The notes below the pieces were generated by a model. The model worked only from the letters and a program-made list of their open reading frames with translations. It did no database searches and was not told where the DNA came from. The position numbers were made by a program, and so were the translations under genes. Below, piece after piece: positions 5,891 through 6,886 of a DNA stretch of 6,886 nt; the first letter of the stretch is position 1, and every line of letters begins with the position of its first letter. Source of the DNA: an uncultured Shinella sp. GTDB lineage: Bacteria > Pseudomonadota > Alphaproteobacteria > Rhizobiales > Rhizobiaceae. The stretch is taken from NCBI GenBank assembly GCA_946481465.1, contig CAMLOC010000197.1, positions 1 through 6,886 of the forward strand, given 5' to 3'.

Positions 5891-6886
5891 TCAATTCAGG
5901 CGCTGCTCCGTCTGCGCGTCGAAGACATGGACGGCGGCGGGCGCGACGGTGAGCGTGATCTCCTCACCGGCCGCGATGCGGGCGGTCGCCGGCAGGGCTG
6001 CGACGAGGCGCTGGCTGCCCATCGCCGCCGTGACGACCAGTTCCGGCCCGGTCAGTTCCGCGACCTCGCAGCGCGCCGAAAGCCGCACGCCCTCGCCCGA
6101 CCGTTCCACCGCCTCCGGCCGGATGCCGAGGACGAGCCTGCGCCCCGCCTCCAGGCCGTCGAGGCCCGGCACGGGCACAACGATATCCGTGCCGTCGATC
6201 CGCGCGCCGCCCGCGCCGGCCATCGCCGCCAGAAGGTTCATCGGCGGCGCGCCGACGAAGGTCGCGACATAGAGCGTCGCCGGCCTGTTGTAGATCGCCT
6301 CCGGCGTATCGAGCTGTTCGATCCGCCCGCCGCGCATGACGGCGATGCGGGTGGCGAGCGTCATCGCCTCGATCTGATCGTGCGTGACATAGACGACGGT
6401 CGTCCGCGTCATCTGGTGCAGGCGCTTCAGTTCGGTGCGCATCTCCATGCGCAGCTTCGCATCGAGGTTGGACAGCGGTTCGTCGAACAGGAAGATCTTC
6501 GGGTTGCGCACCAGCGCACGGCCGATCGCGACGCGCTGGCGCTGGCCGCCGGAAAGCTGGCCCGGCTTGCGCTCCAGGAGGCTTTCGATCTGCAACAGCT
6601 TCGCCGTCTCGCGCACGGCCCGGTCGCGCTCGGCCTTGTCAACCTTGCGCATTTCGAGGCCGAAGCCGATGTTCCGGTGCACGGTGAGATTGGGATAGAG
6701 CGCGTAGGACTGGAACACCATGGCAATGTCGCGGTCCTTCGGATGCACGCCGACAATGGAGCGATCGTCGATGCGGATATCGCCGCTCGACGGCTCGGCG
6801 AGGCCGGCGATGATGTTGAGCAGCGTGGACTTGCCGCAGCCGGAGGCGCCGAGCAGCACGAGGAATTCGCCGCTTTCAAGCGCGAT
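5891..6886 (-). CDS. Sugar ABC transporter ATP-binding protein, MalK/UgpC family (N-terminus beyond window edge)
   Basis: The 331 visible residues are the bulk of a CUT1-type importer ATPase that would energise uptake of a sugar or glycerol-phosphate compound from the cytoplasmic side. By comparison with the family's 350-370 residues, roughly 25 N-terminal residues are missing past base 6886. Numbered from the first visible residue: Walker A GASGCGKST (13-21), Q-loop VFQSYALYPNLTV with Q59, signature LSGGQRQR (111-118), Walker B IFLFDEP (131-137) with the NLDA D-loop, and H-loop H169 in YVTHD. The C-terminal regulatory TOBE/OB region begins after FVGAPPMN (about 210-217) and includes LGIRPEA (about 253-259), a family hallmark. 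All catalytic motifs look intact. It is convergent with the AraC gene and therefore in a separate unit; permease and binding-protein partners must lie to the right. The exact substrate cannot be told. Confidence 0.93.
   Translation of the reverse strand: MALESGEFLVLLGASGCGKSTLLNIIAGLAEPSSGDIRIDDRSIVGVHPKDRDIAMVFQSYALYPNLTVHRNIGFGLEMRKVDKAERDRAVRETAKLLQIESLLERKPGQLSGGQRQRVAIGRALVRNPKIFLFDEPLSNLDAKLRMEMRTELKRLHQMTRTTVVYVTHDQIEAMTLATRIAVMRGGRIEQLDTPEAIYNRPATLYVATFVGAPPMNLLAAMAGAGGARIDGTDIVVPVPGLDGLEAGRRLVLGIRPEAVERSGEGVRLSARCEVAELTGPELVVTAAMGSQRLVAALPATARIAAGEEITLTVAPAAVHVFDAQTEQRLN

Noticed and set aside
5876..5891. ACGG / CCGT inverted repeat between the convergent AraC and ABC genes as a terminator
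   Set aside because: Only four base pairs and no T-run on either strand; no terminator can be claimed here.

Overview
The window looks like chromosomal or plasmid DNA from a high-GC alphaproteobacterium, most likely a member of the Rhizobiales. The grounds are GC-rich coding, the family resemblances of the genes, and a TGA-N9-TCA palindrome of the kind bound by the rhizobial iron regulator RirA. The organism call is an inference; no rRNA or species marker is present.

Layout. Positions 1-4812, all on the minus strand, form an iron-siderophore uptake operon that reads right to left. It starts with a FhuA-type TonB-dependent outer-membrane receptor (2599-4812). The receptor stop overlaps the start of an exported Fes-like siderophore esterase (992-2599). 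Next come a small DUF2218 protein (601-900) and a periplasmic siderophore-binding protein of the CeuE/FatB/YclQ type (1-567, cut by the left edge). The permease and ATPase genes expected to follow lie outside the window.

Positions 4813-4982 are a divergent control region. It holds the RirA-like palindrome (4862-4878) and a cluster of short direct repeats (4906-4947) that could bind the AraC-type regulator encoded to the right on the plus strand (4983-5876).

After a 14-base gap follows a convergent gene for a MalK/UgpC-type sugar ABC transporter ATPase (5891-6886, N-terminus beyond the right edge). It belongs to a different, unrelated transport operon.

Proposed logic (inference): iron limitation lifts RirA repression, and the AraC protein, probably with the siderophore as signal, activates the receptor operon. 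The receptor brings the ferric siderophore into the periplasm. The exported esterase opens an ester-linked siderophore there, and the binding protein passes the iron complex to an inner-membrane ABC transporter. This resembles the Campylobacter Cee/CeuE scheme more than the Escherichia coli scheme with cytoplasmic Fes. No insertion sequence, CRISPR array, tRNA or rRNA is visible.
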